DNA from: Anaerolineae bacterium
GTDB lineage: Bacteria > Chloroflexota > Anaerolineae > Promineifilales > Promineifilaceae
Assembly (NCBI GenBank): GCA_007123775.1
Contig: SLGK01000153.1
Location: forward strand, 1-34,751
DNA length: 34,751 nt
Reading direction: 5' to 3'
The translations under genes were made by a program, and so were the position numbers. The notes below the pieces were generated by a model. That model worked only from the letters and a program-made list of their open reading frames with translations, had not been told where the DNA came from and searched no databases. Each line of letters opens with the position of its first letter. The first letter of the stretch is position 1. Below, piece by piece: positions 1-11,632 of the stretch.

Positions 1-2
1 AA

Positions 3-43
3 CGTAATGCGTAAATAGAAACCATTACGTTTTACGCATTACG
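3..43. repeat. Palindromic spacer element, heptamer type
   Basis: Bases 3-15 (cgtaatgcgtaaa) are exactly complementary to bases 31-43 (tttacgcattacg), giving a 13-bp perfect stem with a 15-base loop. Further TACG-type units follow at 44-50. It sits just upstream of miaB and resembles the TACGCAA-type spacers elsewhere in the window. A terminator or mRNA-end role for the gene to the left is inference. Confidence 0.75.
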
Positions 44-63
44 CTTTACGCCACGGAACAACC

Positions 64-1452
64 ATGACTAAAAAATACCATTTCTGGATAACCGGCTGCC
101 AGATGAACTACGCCGATGCGCGACGGGTGGCGACTGAATTAGAGAAAATCGGCTATCAATCTACCGATACGCTGGAAGAGGCGGATGTGGTGGTGCTGGA
201 AACCTGCACCGTGCGCCAGCAGGCGGAGGACAAAGCCTATGGCAAACTGTCCAGCCTCAAACCGTTTAAGGAAACCAAACCGGGCGCGACGCTGGCCGTT
301 ATGGGCTGCGTGGTGGGCGTGCGCGGCAATCAGGCCCTCGAAGAACGCTTCCCCTACGTCGATGTCTTCATGGAGCCGGCCACCGACGGCGCACCCCTCA
401 TCTCCCATTTGCGCCAGGCCGAAGACTTCATGCTCGACATGGCCCAGACCCAGACGCGCCACGCCTGGCAAGATGGCGAAGTGATTCTGCCCGCCGACCA
501 GCGCGGCCAGTTGGTCTCGGCTCCGGTGTCGATTGTTTACGGCTGCTCCCACGCCTGCACCTTCTGCATCATCCCCCAGAAGCGGGGCAAAGAGCGCAGC
601 CGGGCCGTTGGCTCAATCGTCTCCGAAGTGCGCTCGCTGGTGGCCCAGGGGGTGAAGGAAGTGGTGCTGCTGGGGCAGATCGTAGACCGCTACGGCTATG
701 ACGTGCCCGACGGCCCCGATCTGGCCGATCTACTCTACGCCGTCAATGATGTGGACGGCTTGCAGCGCATCCGCTTCCTGACCAGCCATCCCAACTACAT
801 GACCGACAAAATCCTCTATGCCGTGCGCGATTTGCCGAAGGTGATGCCCCAGATTGAGGTGCCGATCCAGGCCGGGGATGATGAGGTGTTGGAGAATATG
901 AAGCGGGGTTATACGGCGCAGCAGTACCGGGAGCTAATCGGCCGTATACGGGATATTGTGCCCGATGCCGCCATCCACACCGACATTATCGTTGGCTTCC
1001 CCGGCGAAACAGAGGCCCAATTCCGGAAAACGTATGATATTCTGGCCGAGCTGCGGCTGGATAAAATCCACCTGGCCCGCTACAGCCCGCGCCCCGGCAC
1101 GGTCAGCGACCGGCGCATGGATGATGATGTGCCGGAAGAGGAAAAGCGGCGGCGTTATGAGCTAATCGACGCCCTGCATGGTGAGATTTCACAAGAGAAG
1201 ATGTCGCGCTACCTGGGGCAAACGGTGGCGGTGTTGGTCGAAGAGAAGCAGAAGGATCGCTGGCGCGGCCGGATGCCGCAGAATAAGCTGGTCTTTTTCA
1301 ACGACCCGCGTGACCTGAAAGGGGAAATTGTGCCGGTCCATATCAACCATACCGGCCCCTGGAGCATGTCGGGCCGGGCGGCGGATCGGTTGAATGGAGC
1401 GGGGGTGAAAACGGCCGTTCCCGTTGAGTCCATTCCGTTAGCCGTTGTGTAG
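64..1452 (+). CDS. miaB: tRNA-2-methylthio-N6-dimethylallyladenosine synthase MiaB (methylthiotransferase)
   Basis: A 462-residue radical-SAM methylthiotransferase, the usual length for MiaB. The family adds a methylthio group to C2 of i6A37 in tRNA. The N-terminal UPF0004 domain shows the three auxiliary-cluster cysteines C12 (GCQMN), C48 (ETCTVR) and C82 (MGCVVG). The radical-SAM cluster motif is C161-x3-C165-x2-C168. The C-terminus (about 385-450) fits a TRAM RNA-binding domain. MiaB is preferred over RimO or MtaB because of the TCTVRQQAEDKAY segment, which matches the MiaB TCxVRExAExK region. The radical-SAM surroundings (GCSHACTFCIIPQKRG) differ somewhat from the canonical GCNxxCTYCIVPxxRG. 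The ATG at 64 lies directly after a palindromic spacer, so the gene is probably transcribed on its own. The family call is sound; the exact subfamily rests on motifs only. Confidence 0.88.
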   Translation: MTKKYHFWITGCQMNYADARRVATELEKIGYQSTDTLEEADVVVLETCTVRQQAEDKAYGKLSSLKPFKETKPGATLAVMGCVVGVRGNQALEERFPYVDVFMEPATDGAPLISHLRQAEDFMLDMAQTQTRHAWQDGEVILPADQRGQLVSAPVSIVYGCSHACTFCIIPQKRGKERSRAVGSIVSEVRSLVAQGVKEVVLLGQIVDRYGYDVPDGPDLADLLYAVNDVDGLQRIRFLTSHPNYMTDKILYAVRDLPKVMPQIEVPIQAGDDEVLENMKRGYTAQQYRELIGRIRDIVPDAAIHTDIIVGFPGETEAQFRKTYDILAELRLDKIHLARYSPRPGTVSDRRMDDDVPEEEKRRRYELIDALHGEISQEKMSRYLGQTVAVLVEEKQKDRWRGRMPQNKLVFFNDPRDLKGEIVPVHINHTGPWSMSGRAADRLNGAGVKTAVPVESIPLAVV

Positions 1453-1463
1453 AAGCGTGAAAC

Positions 1464-2051
1464 GTGGCAGGTAATACGCACAGTGTGATGCGGGCTATCG
1501 GGACACTGGTTTTGACAACCTTTGTCGGATTATTACTGGGCCTTTTCGTTTTTTGGCTTATAAGAGAAGGTTACCAGGTCAAGTGGAAGCCAATACCACC
1601 ACCGCCAGAACCAGCAACAGAACTCATCGTAAGCCGCGAATTCTATCTTTACATCAATACCCAAAGTAATCAAACCTATCGCTGGGGAAGTGGTGAATGG
1701 GTTGAGGCAGATGTTCCTGATGACATTTATGAAGGTGTTGATGAGGGTAGATGGATTATACAAAAGCCATGTGATATAGGCTGGCCCGTTTTCTCTCCTT
1801 TTGCCAACCCGCCTAGCCGGGTCATGGAATGTGTTCAAGATGAGGCGGGACCACACAGCTTTCACAATAAGCATGTTTTTGCTTTGGATAGAGAAGGTAA
1901 CTTATGGGTGTGGCATTATCTAGTTAGTGGCCTGGGATTGTTGGGGGTTCTGATATATTGGACACTCATTGGTTCTTTCGTTGGGTTTGGATTTGGGACG
2001 ATATTATTGGTCACTCGGCATTTCCGAAACAAAAGCGCAGCCCAATCATAA
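1464..2051 (+). CDS. Unknown membrane-anchored protein with two transmembrane helices
   Basis: I do not recognise this 195-residue product. It has one hydrophobic helix at about residues 11-33 and another at about 155-182. A polar, probably extracytoplasmic domain of about 115 residues lies between them and begins with a proline-rich stretch (KPIPPPPEPATE). That layout suggests a small anchored sensor or envelope protein, but no catalytic motif is visible. The frame opens with GTG at 1464; an in-frame ATG at 1488 is an alternative start. The stop codon abuts the ATG of the Uma2 gene with no gap, so the two are probably co-transcribed. Base composition is more AT-rich than in miaB, which hints at a different history. 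Confidence 0.6.
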   Translation: MAGNTHSVMRAIGTLVLTTFVGLLLGLFVFWLIREGYQVKWKPIPPPPEPATELIVSREFYLYINTQSNQTYRWGSGEWVEADVPDDIYEGVDEGRWIIQKPCDIGWPVFSPFANPPSRVMECVQDEAGPHSFHNKHVFALDREGNLWVWHYLVSGLGLLGVLIYWTLIGSFVGFGFGTILLVTRHFRNKSAAQS

Positions 2052-2609
2052 ATGAAACCAACAATTCACAGCGGAAAATTGTTAACCGGCCAAGACTTGT
2101 GGGCACTGGGGGATACCGGTCTCAGTGAACTGGTAGCGGGCAGATTGGTAGCGGTTGGTCCGGCTACTAATACCCATGGCCGAGTCTTAGCCGCTATTTC
2201 TACACTGTTGTATAAGTTTGTGGAGAAGCAAGATGTTGGCCGACTGGCCGTGGGTGGCGTAGGCATATACACACAGCGCGACCCGGATACCATTCGCGCA
2301 GCGGATTTGCTGTTTATTGCACACGAACGATTAGCGCAGATTAAAACAGATGATTTTCTTGATGTACCACCCAACCTGATTGTTGAGGTTTTGTCGCCCT
2401 CCGATAGCTGGTCAACTGTAACCCAAAAGCTGCGTGAATATTTTGCGGCGGGTGTGGAATTGGTTTGGGTAGCTGACCCAGAGGTCAACATCGTCTACGC
2501 CTACCGCTCCCTGACAGACGTGCGCGAGTTTACCGAGGAAGACGATCTGCCGGGCGATGATATTTTGCCTGGCTTTAGTGTGCCGGTTGCTTCCCTGTTT
2601 GAGATTTGA
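2052..2609 (+). CDS. Uma2 family (DUF820) putative PD-(D/E)XK nuclease
   Basis: A 185-residue Uma2-family protein with a restriction-endonuclease-like fold. Such genes are greatly expanded in cyanobacteria and Chloroflexota, and their biological role is unclear. The family pattern is visible in order: SELVAGRLV (about 25-33), TNTHGRVLAAI (39-49), RAADLLFI with the acidic residue D85, and NLIVEVLSPSD with E112. KLREYFAAGVELVWVADP follows (126-143). D85, E112 and K126 are the likely metal-site residues. The ATG at 2052 begins immediately after the stop of the upstream membrane-protein gene, so translation is probably coupled. A palindromic spacer follows, facing the convergent DUF58 gene. Confidence 0.85.
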   Translation: MKPTIHSGKLLTGQDLWALGDTGLSELVAGRLVAVGPATNTHGRVLAAISTLLYKFVEKQDVGRLAVGGVGIYTQRDPDTIRAADLLFIAHERLAQIKTDDFLDVPPNLIVEVLSPSDSWSTVTQKLREYFAAGVELVWVADPEVNIVYAYRSLTDVREFTEEDDLPGDDILPGFSVPVASLFEI

Positions 2610-2643
2610 AGCACTTTGAGGATTCAGTGGCAGGGTAATAAAA

Positions 2644-2698
2644 CGTATTGCGTAGTTTGTGTTGCGTAACCGTTGAGAGCTACGAAATACGGAATACG
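2644..2698. repeat. Palindromic spacer element, TACG heptamer type
   Basis: The left arm cgtattgcgtag (2644-2655) pairs with ctacgaaatacg (2680-2691) with one mismatch, and a further ggaatacg unit follows to 2698. It lies between the convergent Uma2 gene (ends 2609) and DUF58 gene (ends 2700), a position suited to a bidirectional terminator. No clear T-tract is seen. Confidence 0.7.
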
Positions 2699-2699
2699 G

Positions 2700-3992
2700 C
2701 TAGACGGCTACATAGCCCTGCTGCTTGACGCTTTGACTGAGAACGGCCGTTAAGTTATCCCCCTCACTGATCATATAAGCCACCATGCCGCCGGCCGCCA
2801 ACAAACTGGCCAGCCCTGCCGACGAGCGCGTGCCCCCAAACGATTCCCCGTTGATCAGCACCGACACCAAACGTAGCCCGCGCCGGGAAAACTGCCGCGC
2901 CGCGGCCGCCCATTTCTCATCGGGTGTGGGCGTCACCACAATAATCGTCGTGCCCCGCGCAAAGAGATGAGACTCCGTATTCAGCACGTCCTGAATGGGC
3001 AGCTGGCCTTTGGCCTGCAAAACGGCCAGTGTTTCCAAAATGCGGTTAAGCTGCCGCTCGCCCCGGTCGGCCTGGACCACCTCATTCGACTGCCCATAGG
3101 CCAGCATCCCTACCGCCCGATCCTGCCGCAGAAAATATTGGGCTAACGAAGCGGCCGTTACCACCGCATACTCCTCTGTTGACTGGGGAAGCGCGATTTC
3201 TCGCGCGCGCATCCAGGGCAGATCATCCGGATCAACCTCTGGTTCTGGTTGGGGACGTGGGGCTACGTGTGCCAACACAGACATATCCAGCGCAATCCAG
3301 ATGTCGGCCAGCGGGTCCAGCTCAAACTCCTTGACGATGAGCCGGTTGCGCCGGGCGGTAGAGGGCCAGTGAATGCGGCTAAAGCTGTCACCCGGCAAAT
3401 AGTCACGCACGCCAGAGACGTTGGTGGTGATGTGGTGGGTGCGCCGGTGTAGCGCATCCCCGCCCGGCAAAACGCCGATAGGCAAGGCGAAATGATGGAT
3501 CTCCACCGTTTGGGGATAGACCACCACGTTGGTAGTGGCCGATAAATTGCGGTGCATAGGGAATAAACCAAACGGGTCGCTGGTGTTTATCTGGACTGGC
3601 CCCAGCCGGTAGCGGCCGCGCTGGCGACACAGCGTGACGGCCCGCCAGCCAAATTGGGCTTTACTGCCCAGATTATGCACTACCTGGCTGGCATAGTGGC
3701 CGGGCAGGTCGGACTGGTCATGGACTTCCAGCCAGAGTTTGGGCAAAAAGCTGGTGTTGGTAACGGTGAAGCGTTCTTCCAGGGGTTGGCCGACCTGGGC
3801 GCGGCGGGTGCGGGTGAGGCGGGCGATGTGCAGCCAGTTGATGCTGGCCCAGGCCCAGGCAAAAGAGACGATGATCAGCAGCCCCAAAACGTAGGCCAGG
3901 CTGTAGACCAGGTCGCGCCCGGTCAGCAGGCCGCCAATGAGGGCCAGCACGGCCAGGATGACCAGCATGTTGCGGCGGTGGTTTCCTCTCAT
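2700..3992 (-). CDS. DUF58 domain-containing membrane protein
   Basis: A 430-residue protein with two N-terminal membrane helices (about 9-24 and 28-50). A long cytoplasmic or peripheral region contains the DUF58 signature near residues 195-225 (DYLPGDSFSRIHWPSTAR). The C-terminal part has a von Willebrand factor A-like look (DIWIALDMSVL, then TTIIVVTPTPDEKW). DUF58 proteins are regular partners of MoxR ATPases and are thought to act in chaperone or assembly functions at the envelope. The gene starts 2 bases after the stop of the upstream moxR-like gene, so they form one transcription unit. The transglutaminase-like membrane protein that often completes such operons is absent here. Confidence 0.87.
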   Translation of the reverse strand: MRGNHRRNMLVILAVLALIGGLLTGRDLVYSLAYVLGLLIIVSFAWAWASINWLHIARLTRTRRAQVGQPLEERFTVTNTSFLPKLWLEVHDQSDLPGHYASQVVHNLGSKAQFGWRAVTLCRQRGRYRLGPVQINTSDPFGLFPMHRNLSATTNVVVYPQTVEIHHFALPIGVLPGGDALHRRTHHITTNVSGVRDYLPGDSFSRIHWPSTARRNRLIVKEFELDPLADIWIALDMSVLAHVAPRPQPEPEVDPDDLPWMRAREIALPQSTEEYAVVTAASLAQYFLRQDRAVGMLAYGQSNEVVQADRGERQLNRILETLAVLQAKGQLPIQDVLNTESHLFARGTTIIVVTPTPDEKWAAAARQFSRRGLRLVSVLINGESFGGTRSSAGLASLLAAGGMVAYMISEGDNLTAVLSQSVKQQGYVAV

Positions 3993-3994
3993 GA

Positions 3995-4951
3995 TCAGGC
4001 GGGGGGTTTGACCTGGGCACCGGGGACGGGCAGCCGGTCCAAAATTTCTTGCACAATCTGTTCTGATTCCACATCTTTGATGCGGGCGGCTGGTCCGACA
4101 ATGATGCGGTGTCCCAGGGCGGCTTTGGCCAGGGCTTTGACGTCATCAGGCAGGACGTAGTCACGGCCGTCTACGGCAGCGCGGGCCTGGCCCAGCCGGT
4201 AGATAGCCAGCGCGCCGCGGGAACTGGACCCCAGGTAAACGTCGGGATGTTCACGGGTTTGGCGCACAATGTCCACGATGTATTCTTTGACCAGGTCGTC
4301 GATGTAGATACCACGAACGGCCGTTTGCGCCGCCAATAGTTCTTCAACCGACACCTCCTGCACAATAGTCTCGATGGGGTGTTGGTACTGCTGCCGGTCT
4401 AGCACTTCGATCTCTTGCTGTTTAGAGGCATAGCCCAGCCGAATTCGGAGCAAAAAGCGGTCTAGCTGGGCTTCGGGCAGGGGGAAGGTGCCCTCGTACT
4501 CGATGGGGTTCTGGGTGGCCAACACCATAAAGGGGGGGCCGAGAGGATGGGTACGGCCGTCGACCGTGACCTGTCGTTCTTCCATCGCCTCTAACAGGGC
4601 CGACTGGGTTTTGGGCGTGGCCCGGTTGATCTCGTCTACCAGCACAATTTGGGCATGAATTGGCCCCGGCCGGAACTCAAACTCCTGCGTTTTTTGGTTA
4701 AACACCGAAACGCCCGTCACGTCGCTGGGCAGCATGTCAGGGGTAAACTGGATGCGTTGGAATTGGCAGCCCACAGAGCGGGACAACGCTTTAGCCAGCA
4801 TCGTTTTACCGACGCCCGGCACGTCTTCGATCAAAATATGGCCCTGGCACAGCAGGCCCAAAACGGTCAACTCAACCGATTTTCGCTTGCCGACCATTAC
4901 TTTTTCTACATTTTCAATAATGCGCTTGGCAATTGCCTGGATCTCAGCCAT
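3995..4951 (-). CDS. MoxR family AAA+ ATPase
   Basis: A 318-residue MoxR-type AAA+ ATPase of normal family length. Walker A is GVGKT at residues 46-50, and Walker B is [10 protein letters not shown] at 102-111. The family segment [12 protein letters not shown] lies at 69-80, and sensor-1 is in [23 protein letters not shown]. MoxR ATPases act as chaperones that activate or assemble partner complexes, commonly with a von Willebrand-type partner. Here that partner is the DUF58 gene 2 bases downstream. The substrate of this pair cannot be told from sequence. The ATG at 4951 gives the full N-terminal helix ([22 protein letters not shown]), as expected for the family. Confidence 0.93.
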   Translation of the reverse strand: MAEIQAIAKRIIENVEKVMVGKRKSVELTVLGLLCQGHILIEDVPGVGKTMLAKALSRSVGCQFQRIQFTPDMLPSDVTGVSVFNQKTQEFEFRPGPIHAQIVLVDEINRATPKTQSALLEAMEERQVTVDGRTHPLGPPFMVLATQNPIEYEGTFPLPEAQLDRFLLRIRLGYASKQQEIEVLDRQQYQHPIETIVQEVSVEELLAAQTAVRGIYIDDLVKEYIVDIVRQTREHPDVYLGSSSRGALAIYRLGQARAAVDGRDYVLPDDVKALAKAALGHRIIVGPAARIKDVESEQIVQEILDRLPVPGAQVKPPA

Positions 4952-5506
4952 CTAGATGCTCCTTGGAAAGAAATCTGGGGGAATGCAAATCATCTTGCCA
5001 GGGAGTATAGCGGCTTTTTCGTAAGTATGCAGGATTTTGGTGACAGGTTAGTGACATTCTCATTGAATGTGGTGTGGGCGAAGGTGGATGTGGGACGGTG
5101 CATTTTAGGGGCAAGGGGGATGCGTGGGCTGGCAAGCTACGGCCGTTTCTCGTTCGCTTACCCCCTTCGTATATGGTAAAATTGGGTAGTTAGATAAGTT
5201 ATGCAGATACATCGCAATATCGTCGGTACTGGCAGAAATAAAGTTCTTGTTATTTCAAAATTGGTCTCATCTACAGATCTCCAACATGAGATAGAAACAG
5301 CCATCAATTTTGTCAAAGAGTCTGTTAAATGGCGTCCGAACAAAGATAAGTTGCATCTGGAGAAACGGGTTAGACTAATTTGCTGGACATTGGCGTTTTT
5401 GCCCGCCGCCAGTGTAGCGCGATTTGCCAAATCGCGTTACGTTGCCAGAGGTCAGCGCAACTTTCGCCAGACTCCAGTAATTTGGAAAGCTTAAGGAAAT
5501 CGTAAC
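4952..5506. other. Gene-poor stretch between moxR and a small hypothetical gene
   Basis: About 555 bases with no convincing gene. It holds the 5' leader of the minus-strand moxR operon. An open frame at 5201-5494 (+) would encode 97 residues, starting MQIHRNIVGTGRNK. I do not recognise the product, it lacks a clear ribosome binding site, and its last third is written by the palindrome at 5414-5440. It may be a decayed gene whose end was replaced by the repeat. One ACGGCCGT palindrome lies near 5137. Confidence 0.5.
5414..5440. repeat. Short hairpin, GTAGCGCG-ATTT type
   Basis: gtagcgcgattt (5414-5425) pairs with aaatcgcgttac (5429-5440) around a 3-base gcc loop; one pair is a G-T wobble. The outer GTA/TAC ends and the GCGC core resemble the two-hairpin element at 28388-28437, so both may belong to one interspersed family. 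It lies inside the doubtful 5201-5494 frame. Confidence 0.75.
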
Positions 5507-5833
5507 ATGAACGAGCTGCTAAAGAGCTATCTGGTAGATGTCGATTATCCCGAAGTAAGCGGCATTGAGCATTTGCAGATGTTGAAAACCCGCAGTGAAC
5601 TGGCGACAATTACAGATTCATTATCAGCCAGTGAGCAACGGGCTTTGGCCAGTGCCGATCAGAAGCTGGCCATGCAGGCCGATAAGTTTTTGGCGGAATT
5701 AAGCCGTTTTGTAGATTTGGCTCAGGAGCGCCAGAGGCGGCAAACCAGCCCAGACGAATGGTGGTGGTATCTCGACATTTTGGTTCGTGCACCGGCCGTA
5801 CCGGCCAGCACAGGGGAACTCGTGGCTTTGTGA
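5507..5833 (+). CDS. Small hypothetical protein (108 residues)
   Basis: I do not recognise this 108-residue protein. It looks mostly helical, is rich in Ala, Glu, Gln and Leu, and has no membrane helix or signal peptide. The C-terminal third carries a tryptophan-rich patch (PDEWWWYLDILVRAP). The ATG at 5507 is preceded by taaggaaatcgtaac, which offers an AAGGA ribosome binding site at good spacing, so the frame is probably real. It lies about 84 bases upstream of gyrB in the same direction, but a hairpin and heptamer repeats intervene, so co-transcription is uncertain. Confidence 0.55.
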   Translation: MNELLKSYLVDVDYPEVSGIEHLQMLKTRSELATITDSLSASEQRALASADQKLAMQADKFLAELSRFVDLAQERQRRQTSPDEWWWYLDILVRAPAVPASTGELVAL

Positions 5834-5838
5834 GCTGA

Positions 5839-9537
<3,699 letters not shown>

Positions 9538-9654
9538 CATTATGTAAAGTTTCGCGAGATAAATGGAAGTTTTTTCAGAGTATACGACCATCGTTGCGCC
9601 AGCATAGCGGGAATGGATAACAGAATCTTGTCAAAGCAGGCATAGAAAAGGGAC

Positions 9655-10620
9655 ATGACAACAGAAATTCGCAATGCCATTCTGACGGAATTAGCCAAAC
9701 ATACCGGAAAACGTGTCCCCTGGCAATTTATCAAGCAGACTTCCGAGTACCTGCCCGATATAGATCGCTTTCATAATCTTATAACTGGAATTTTCAAGCC
9801 AGCCTGGTCTGATTACGCCCTGTCTATTATCGTGCGGACAACCAGCCCATATGATGATAAAGACGAGGTGATTTTTCTGGAAGACGGTCGTTGGTTGATG
9901 ACCTATTCACCGAGAGCGGGTGGAATGGAAATGGCCGATAACCGCGCTCTAGTGAAATGTATGGACGAGCGAGTCCCGATTGCCGTTTTTCGGCAACTTA
10001 CCGATAAAACCAACCGCAAACGCGGCTCGACATATCGCGTGTTGGGGTTAGGCTTAATTACGGGATACGATACAAAGCAGGATGTGTTTATCGTTGAAAG
10101 TGCAGACCACGCTGCGATAGAAACCGTTACAAACACTATTATTGATGAAGCTGATCGGTATGAAGTTCAATTGTATGCTCAACTTATGAACGAATTTCAA
10201 CCTTTCGTGAAGGAAACAAGCGTCACATACACAACCAGTATGCCCAAGCGGGATAAAGCGTTCCGCGAAATTGTGGTGCGGGAATACAATTATTCTTGCG
10301 CTGTCTGCGAGTTAATGTTTCAATGGAACAGCCTGAGCGAAGCCACTGCCGCCCATATCATTCCCAAACACCAAAATGGCACAGATGATCCGCGCAATGG
10401 TTTAGCCTTGTGCCGCACACACCACTGGGCTTTTGACGCCCATGTATTCACGCTGTCGGATAATTACGAAATTGTACTGAATCCGAAAGTTCAAGAAGCC
10501 GACAGCAATAACTTTACACTTTTGGAGATGGAGGGTAAGTCCATTCTCTTGCCGTCAAATGAAATGCTGTGGCCTCATCCGAACGCCATCAAATGGCATC
10601 GGGACAAGATTTTTGTGTGA
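9655..10620 (+). CDS. HNH endonuclease with SRA/McrA-like N-terminal domain
   Basis: A 321-residue protein. The C-terminal part holds an HNH nuclease domain: CAVC (a CxxC zinc half-site), then SEATAAHIIPKHQNGTDD with the catalytic His, then NGLALCRTHHWAFD. The N-terminal 200 residues contain LITGIFKPAW, ALSIIV, SPYDDKDEVIFLEDGRW and FRQLTDK. This pattern resembles the SRA-like modified-base-reading domain of ScoMcrA-type type IV restriction enzymes. That resemblance is from memory of family patterns and is moderately secure. If right, the enzyme would cut DNA bearing modified cytosines or phosphorothioates. The ATG at 9655 is preceded by aaaaggga. The mntA/hepT pair follows within 28 bases, so this is a small defence block. 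Confidence 0.8.
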   Translation: MTTEIRNAILTELAKHTGKRVPWQFIKQTSEYLPDIDRFHNLITGIFKPAWSDYALSIIVRTTSPYDDKDEVIFLEDGRWLMTYSPRAGGMEMADNRALVKCMDERVPIAVFRQLTDKTNRKRGSTYRVLGLGLITGYDTKQDVFIVESADHAAIETVTNTIIDEADRYEVQLYAQLMNEFQPFVKETSVTYTTSMPKRDKAFREIVVREYNYSCAVCELMFQWNSLSEATAAHIIPKHQNGTDDPRNGLALCRTHHWAFDAHVFTLSDNYEIVLNPKVQEADSNNFTLLEMEGKSILLPSNEMLWPHPNAIKWHRDKIFV

Positions 10621-10648
10621 CAACATCATCTTGCATCAGGGACGAAAG

Positions 10649-11062
10649 ATGGCAAACTCAGGCGAAGAAATTGTCAGGCTTATTCTAAGCTATTACCCGG
10701 ATACGCAGGCCATTTACCTCTTTGGCACCTACCAGACTGAGTACGAACGGCCGAATAGCGACGTGGACATTGCCCTGCTGCTGCCTCCTGAGCAGGCGAA
10801 AGCGGTCGGTCTGTTAGTCGGCAGCGACTTATATTACGACCTGGAATCGCTGCTGCGGCGGGAGATTGACCTGATTAACCTGCGCCTGGTGCCCACGGTG
10901 CTGCAAAAAGAGGTGATTATGGCCGAACGGCCGTTATACCAGGCCGATCCCTATGCCACAGCCGAATTTGAAATGCTGACCCTTTCCTACTACCAGCGCC
11001 TCAATGCCGAACGAGCCGACATTATTGCCGATGCGGTAAAAACCGGTCGGCTAGTTGTTTAA
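10649..11062 (+). CDS. mntA: MntA-like nucleotidyltransferase antitoxin (type VII toxin-antitoxin)
   Basis: A 137-residue minimal nucleotidyltransferase. The active-site pattern is FGTYQTEYERPNSDVDIAL: G26-T27 is followed by D38 and D40 (the DxD metal pair). Most MntA antitoxins have GS at this place; GT is a conservative change. In known type VII systems MntA adds AMP to a tyrosine of the HEPN toxin and silences it. The ATG at 10649 (after gggacgaaag) is preferred over the longer open frame from 10559, because that extension overlaps the HNH gene and has no homologous look. The hepT gene starts 9 bases after the stop, the usual order and spacing for the pair. Confidence 0.88.
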   Translation: MANSGEEIVRLILSYYPDTQAIYLFGTYQTEYERPNSDVDIALLLPPEQAKAVGLLVGSDLYYDLESLLRREIDLINLRLVPTVLQKEVIMAERPLYQADPYATAEFEMLTLSYYQRLNAERADIIADAVKTGRLVV

Positions 11063-11071
11063 GACCACCTG

Positions 11072-11491
11072 ATGAACGATATTGTCCTGAACAAAAAAGA
11101 AAGCATCGAACGCTGCCTGAAACAAATTCAAGCCTACTACGCCCTGCCAAGTGACAAGCCATTTGCCGACGATTACCTGAAACAAGATGCCATTGCCGCC
11201 AATATCCAACGCGCTTGTGAACAAGCCATTGATCTGGCCAATCACACTATCAAAAGCAAAAAGCTGGGGCTGCCAAAATCATCCCGCGAGAGCTTTCGCT
11301 TACTGGCTCAAGACGGGATCATTCCCACAACGCTGGCCGAAAACCTGGAAAAGATGGTTGGTTTTCGCAACGTCCTGGTCCATCAGTATCAGGAATTGAA
11401 CCTGGACCTGCTGGTCGATGTCGTTGAAAACCATCTCGACGATCTTGTCTATTTTACCAATCTGATCATGAAAGCCTTTAGCGATGAATAA
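11072..11491 (+). CDS. hepT: HepT-like HEPN ribonuclease toxin (type VII toxin-antitoxin)
   Basis: A 139-residue all-helical HEPN protein. The catalytic motif R-x4-H-x-Y is present as R99, H104 and Y106 (FRNVLVHQYQELN). In the family the Arg and His make the RNase centre, and the Tyr is the residue AMPylated by MntA. Both the toxin centre and the control tyrosine are therefore intact. The gene follows mntA by 9 bases and ends before a palindromic spacer that faces the convergent PH-domain gene. The pair is likely a functional stress or phage-defence module. Confidence 0.9.
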   Translation: MNDIVLNKKESIERCLKQIQAYYALPSDKPFADDYLKQDAIAANIQRACEQAIDLANHTIKSKKLGLPKSSRESFRLLAQDGIIPTTLAENLEKMVGFRNVLVHQYQELNLDLLVDVVENHLDDLVYFTNLIMKAFSDE

Positions 11492-11526
11492 ATACAGGCT
11501 CTTTGGAAATTCAGGAGGGTGACAAA

Positions 11527-11594
11527 GCGTATTGCGTACTGCGTCACCAGAGAGAACTACGCAATACGCAATACGGAATACGCAATACGCAATA
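11527..11594. repeat. Palindromic spacer element with five TACGCAA heptamers
   Basis: gcgtattgcgta (11527-11538) is exactly complementary to tacgcaatacgc (11558-11569). The right arm is five tandem heptamers from 11558 (tacgcaa twice, tacggaa, tacgcaa twice). The left arm is shorter. It lies between the convergent hepT (ends 11491) and PH-domain gene (ends 11633), as a bidirectional terminator would. Confidence 0.85.
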
Positions 11595-11632
11595 TGTCTA
11601 AACAACCCCGCCAAATCCAAAAGACCTCAAAA

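Noticed and set aside
3654-4160. Plus-strand open frame opposite moxR/DUF58
   Set aside because: It is the antisense shadow of two clear family members, with compositionally biased Gly/Gln/Ala sequence and no domain pattern.
5201-5494. 97-residue plus-strand open frame
   Set aside because: No recognisable product, no clear ribosome binding site, and its 3' third is a palindromic repeat. I kept it only as a note within the gene-poor stretch.
11527-11594. Possible CRISPR array from the tandem heptamers
   Set aside because: Units are 7 bases with no spacers of unique sequence, and the arms are inverted. No cas genes are present.
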